64,000 bases of DNA from Bacteroidota bacterium (GTDB taxonomy: Bacteria > Bacteroidota > Bacteroidia > Cytophagales > Cyclobacteriaceae), in the NCBI GenBank assembly GCA_018267285.1, contig JAFDYU010000002.1:62001-126000 (forward strand), in the 5' to 3' direction. Below the pieces are notes generated by a model. The model was not told the origin of the DNA. It made no database searches and saw only the letters and a list, made by a program, of their open reading frames with translations. Shown piece by piece: positions 63,030 to 64,000 of the stretch (position 1 is its first letter; every line of letters begins with the position of its first letter). The position numbers and the translations under genes are program-made.

Positions 63030-63491
63030 ATGAAACTTATTATTAACGGATTTTCCGAATTTCAAACCTATATCGGCAAGGAACTGGGGGTTTCCAACTT
63101 CTTAAAAGTGACGCAACCACAAATCAACCAATTTGCCGATGCCACACTCGACCATCAATGGATTCATACCGACCCAGTGCGCGCTGCCAACGGGCCATTC
63201 AAAAAGCCGATAGCCCATGGCTATCTTGCGCTGTCGCTCGTACCTTTTTTGTGGGAAGAAATTGCCGACATCCGAAATGTAAAAATGCTGGTGAACTACG
63301 GCATCGAAAAATTAAAATTTAACCAGCCCGTTGCGGTTGACGATGAAGTTCGTTTGCGCGTAAAATTAAAATCGCTTCTGGATTTGCGCGGCATTACCAA
63401 AGCAGAGATGGATATAGTGATGGAAATTAAAGACAACGCAAAACCTGCCTTTACCGCCACAATTATTTTTCTGTATCACTTTAATATGTGA
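63030..63491 (+). CDS. MaoC-type (R)-specific enoyl-CoA hydratase
   Basis: A 153-residue hot-dog fold hydratase. Asp41 and His46 in DHQWIHTDPVRAA are the catalytic pair with the normal 5-residue spacing, followed by the hydratase-2 motif PFKKPIAHGYLALSLVP. It hydrates trans-2-enoyl-CoA to the (R)-3-hydroxyacyl form. Divergent from hrpB across 21 bases. Confidence 0.92.
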   Translation: MKLIINGFSEFQTYIGKELGVSNFLKVTQPQINQFADATLDHQWIHTDPVRAANGPFKKPIAHGYLALSLVPFLWEEIADIRNVKMLVNYGIEKLKFNQPVAVDDEVRLRVKLKSLLDLRGITKAEMDIVMEIKDNAKPAFTATIIFLYHFNM

Positions 63492-63524
63492 TGCCACGAG
63501 CTATTCGGATTAGGTAGTGGCTCG

Positions 63525-63532
63525 TAAATTTG
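63525..63532 (+). promoter_or_regulatory. -7 promoter element of the terminal response regulator
   Basis: TAAATTTG fits TAnnTTTG and lies 16 bases before the ATG at 63548. Confidence 0.45.
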
Positions 63533-63547
63533 CGTTGACTTTTAACT

Positions 63548-63970
63548 ATGAAACGTATCTGCATTATTGATGATGATTTTGCGCACCGAAGGCTTTTAGA
63601 ATATAACCTCACCAGTCAAAACTATGAAGTTCTTTCGTTTTCAAAAGGAGCGGAATTTCTGAATGAGACATTTCCAGAAATGCCGTTTGCCATCATACTA
63701 GATCATTATTTAAAGGATGAAAAAACAGGACTTGAGTACTTGGCCGACATCAAAAAGAAAATGCCGAATGTGCCCGTTATTTTCATGACTAATGAAACGG
63801 ATGAAAATCTTATTAAGCAGGTCGTTGAAATCTATGCAAGCCAATACATTGCTAAAGACCCTGCTTCGTTTGTACGACTGCGCACCTTGCTTGACGAAAT
63901 TCAAGAGAAGTCTAAAGGCAGCTGGCTTTCAAGAATTTTTAAAAAATTAAGTTTCCTTCAATTAGTTTAG
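63548..63970 (+). CDS. Single-domain response regulator (receiver only)
   Basis: A 140-residue CheY-like receiver. Asp8-Asp9-Asp10 acid pocket in CIIDDDFAHRRLL, phospho-acceptor Asp52 in AIILDHYLKDEKTG, Thr in FMTNETDE and Lys in YIAKDPASF. There is no output domain; the last 20 residues (KGSWLSRIFKKLSFLQLV) are basic and amphipathic. The partner kinase is not in the window. The last 30 bases of the window hold nothing recognisable. Confidence 0.9.
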   Translation: MKRICIIDDDFAHRRLLEYNLTSQNYEVLSFSKGAEFLNETFPEMPFAIILDHYLKDEKTGLEYLADIKKKMPNVPVIFMTNETDENLIKQVVEIYASQYIAKDPASFVRLRTLLDEIQEKSKGSWLSRIFKKLSFLQLV

Positions 63971-64000
63971 TGGCTAACCCTCGTTAGCTAAATCCTCGCC

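Noticed and set aside
63009-63065. Upstream extension of the hrpB frame by 19 codons
   Set aside because: It would overlap the start of the divergent MaoC gene, and the conserved N-terminus begins at the double Met at 63008.

Overview
The window reads as chromosomal DNA of a Bacteroidota bacterium, most likely from the order Cytophagales. Reasons: type IX secretion (T9SS) parts (a PorX-type regulator, a DUF5103 'plug' protein, a giant exoprotein with a CHU_C-type sorting domain), a TonB receptor paired with a DUF4249 lipoprotein, a DUF3276/PUR protein, and many promoters of the Bacteroidota form TTTG-N19..25-TAnnTTTG with little Shine-Dalgarno signal. The taxonomic call is inference from gene content; no rRNA or tRNA gene was found. 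Genes are tightly packed and no gene-free stretch exceeds about 240 bases.

Layout. 1-2977: a cut-off secreted/OmpA-type envelope gene, a triple-LysM protein and a divergent NfeD membrane protease. 3006-10690: a type I restriction-modification operon on the minus strand in the order hsdM, (31-codon ORF), dinD-like, hsdS, GxxExxY nuclease-fold gene, hsdR. Its junctions and parts of its coding sequence are filled with short interspersed repeats; this is the main accessory region. 10877-31079: core and envelope genes (valS, alanine dehydrogenase-like, tsaE, porX, HD phosphohydrolase, lpxD, a sorbosone dehydrogenase-like propeller, an ABC-F ATPase, GNAT, D-aminoacylase-like lipoprotein, T9SS plug, orphan cas6, ychF, DUF3276, DUF58, ferredoxin, LuxC-like acyl-CoA reductase). 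31076-38628: a 2405-residue repeat-rich T9SS exoprotein and a small secreted protein translationally coupled upstream of it. 38793-50244: smc, flavin reductase, penicillin-acylase-like hydrolase, membrane metallopeptidase, PhoB/PhoR-like two-component pair, higBA toxin-antitoxin, RluA-type pseudouridine synthase. 50341-52890: rplM-rpsI-rpsB-(terminator)-tsf. 53130-63970: an MG2/plug-domain protein, DUF4249 lipoprotein and TonB receptor operon, agmatine deiminase, hrpB, a MaoC hydratase and a single-domain response regulator.

How it fits together: PorX, the plug protein and the giant exoprotein belong to one secretion/adhesion theme. LysM, NfeD, LpxD and the TonB group serve the envelope. The RM operon, orphan cas6 and higBA form a small defence and stability set. 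The most unusual structure is a 40-base repeat family occupying every junction from dinD to hsdR. Two copies lie directly after the two halves of hsdS, and hsdM carries separate in-frame palindromic inserts.
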